Assembly: GCA_977006965.1 (NCBI GenBank)
Contig: OZ345354.1
Coordinates: 2,418,001 to 2,482,000 of the forward strand
Length of the DNA: 64,000 nucleotides
Reading direction: 5' to 3'
From: Phymatolithon calcareum
Taxonomy: Eukaryota; Rhodophyta; Florideophyceae; Hapalidiales
Under the pieces are notes generated by a model. It was given only the letters and a program-made list of their open reading frames with translations, was not told the DNA's origin and searched no databases. Position numbers and translations under genes: made by a program. Below, one piece after another: positions 63,421 to 64,000 of this stretch. The stretch's first letter is position 1. Every line of letters starts with the position of its first letter.

Positions 63421-64000
63421 TACTGCGTTCCAACCCAGAATCCATCTCTTGGCACAACAAATCAGGTCATCCGAGCGCACAAGCGGAAAAGATGCTCGCC
63501 GAAAGTTTGCCGAGTGTTCCGCGTTTTCATTTATACACTATGAATAACTTGGAATGTATCCCATGCGTGACTGCTAAGTCGAAGCGATCACCAGTTTACC
63601 CATCTCGCATGCACACAACCCATCCGGTACAGGAGATAAATCTTGATATCTCAGGATCCTTCCTCCTTACGCTGAACAAGGAGACATTTGCAGTTCACTT
63701 CATCGACGATTTCAAAGCCAAGTCAGACATTTCGCTGCTAGTGATCTGTCCGTAGCCCTACTGAAGTACAGGGCCAGAGTCGAAAAGCAATTCGTCGAGC
63801 ACAGCGATGACGTCAAGACAATTCGACTGGATAACGCCAGCGAAAGCGTGTCCAGTGTTGTGGTACAGATCTGTCTTCGAGAAAGAATTCCCTTAGTACC
63901 TTCTCTTTCGTACGCACCCGAAAGCAGTGGAGCAGTCCACAGACTAGTCCAAGAGCACTGCGTTAGAGCCAGAGTACTAATGTTCGCAACTGAACTTCCA
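63421..64000 (+). pseudogene. Copia integrase, partial
   Basis: ISWHNKSGHPSAQAEKML (pre-integrase HHCC motif), CIPCVTAKSKRSPV (the CxxC half), then EINLDISGSF (first catalytic Asp), FAVHFIDDFK and, after a stop near 63754, IRLDNASESVSS (second Asp region) and YAPESSGAVHRLVQEH (the catalytic Glu of the usual ERxxQ has changed to HRLVQ, Glu to His). It continues beyond the window. Confidence 0.82.

Larger units (their letters stand above)
61832..64000 (+). mobile_element. Ty1/Copia retrotransposon, gag to integrase, cut by window end
   Basis: Order gag, zinc knuckle, protease region, integrase is that of Copia elements. RT and RNase H should lie beyond 64000. Several stops and frameshifts interrupt the polyprotein. 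Confidence 0.85.

Noticed and set aside
1-64000. CRISPR array, bacterial operon or prophage
   Set aside because: No regularly spaced repeats, no Shine-Dalgarno-led gene chains; gene content and transposons are eukaryotic.
1-64000. tRNA or rRNA genes
   Set aside because: I found no cloverleaf with A and B boxes or rRNA-like block by eye; a covariance-model search (tRNAscan-SE, Infernal) would be decisive.

Overview
The window looks like nuclear DNA from an intron-poor eukaryote that carries a plastid. A red alga, such as a florideophyte seaweed, is my best guess, but this is inference. Recognisable host genes (DUSP12/YVH1-like phosphatase, DDX52/ROK1-like helicase, CAAX small GTPase, ABHD10-like hydrolase, DUF3592-like membrane protein, bacterial-type release factor 2 with an N-terminal extension) are all single-exon. 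They sit as small islands in a sea of decayed transposable elements. A nuclear RF2 (SPF tripeptide plus GGQ) points to an organelle that still uses UGA as a stop, most likely a plastid.

Layout. 0-4.6 kb: repeat debris and one unassigned ORF. 4.6-8.0 kb: ABHD10-like gene (-) and small GTPase (+). 8.0-12.4 kb: a nested stack, with an LTR-type element (LTR-A, minus) split by a 5'-truncated LINE (14-bp target duplication) and by a Crypton-like tyrosine-recombinase element. 12.8-14.7 kb: repeats, a 33-bp-arm palindrome, a NYN-like nuclease fragment (-) and a decayed LINE. 15.4-16.5 kb: DUF3592-like gene followed directly by a LINE insertion. 16.9-20.6 kb: three more LTR-A copies (one a complete solo LTR), LINE-B pieces and a beta-lactamase-fold gene fragment. 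21.4-25.0 kb: a basic Ser/Arg/Pro-rich ORF and the RF2 gene (-). 25-29.8 kb: mostly nothing recognisable, with one small basic ORF. 29.9-34.2 kb: a short MULE-like element and a LINE-B copy with several nested insertions, one being a hAT element with an 8-bp duplication. 37.6-39.3 kb: a hAT transposase pseudogene broken by only two stops. 41.5-47.8 kb: a near full-length LINE (LINE-C: endonuclease, RT, RNase H, CCHC) inserted in a LINE-B copy and itself interrupted by a solo LTR-B. 48.2-51.3 kb: DUSP12/YVH1-like and DDX52/ROK1-like genes side by side. 53.7 and 60.5 kb: two copies of a small VOC/PhnB-like protein, the second broken, with a 594-bp hAT derivative next to it. 61.8-64.0 kb: a Ty1/Copia element running off the window.

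The most informative content is insertion history. Seven pairs of exact or near-exact target duplications can be read directly, giving element ends and relative ages without any database. Family names LINE-A, LINE-B, LINE-C, LTR-A and LTR-B are local labels for this window only. All alignments were made by eye, so identity levels are approximate.
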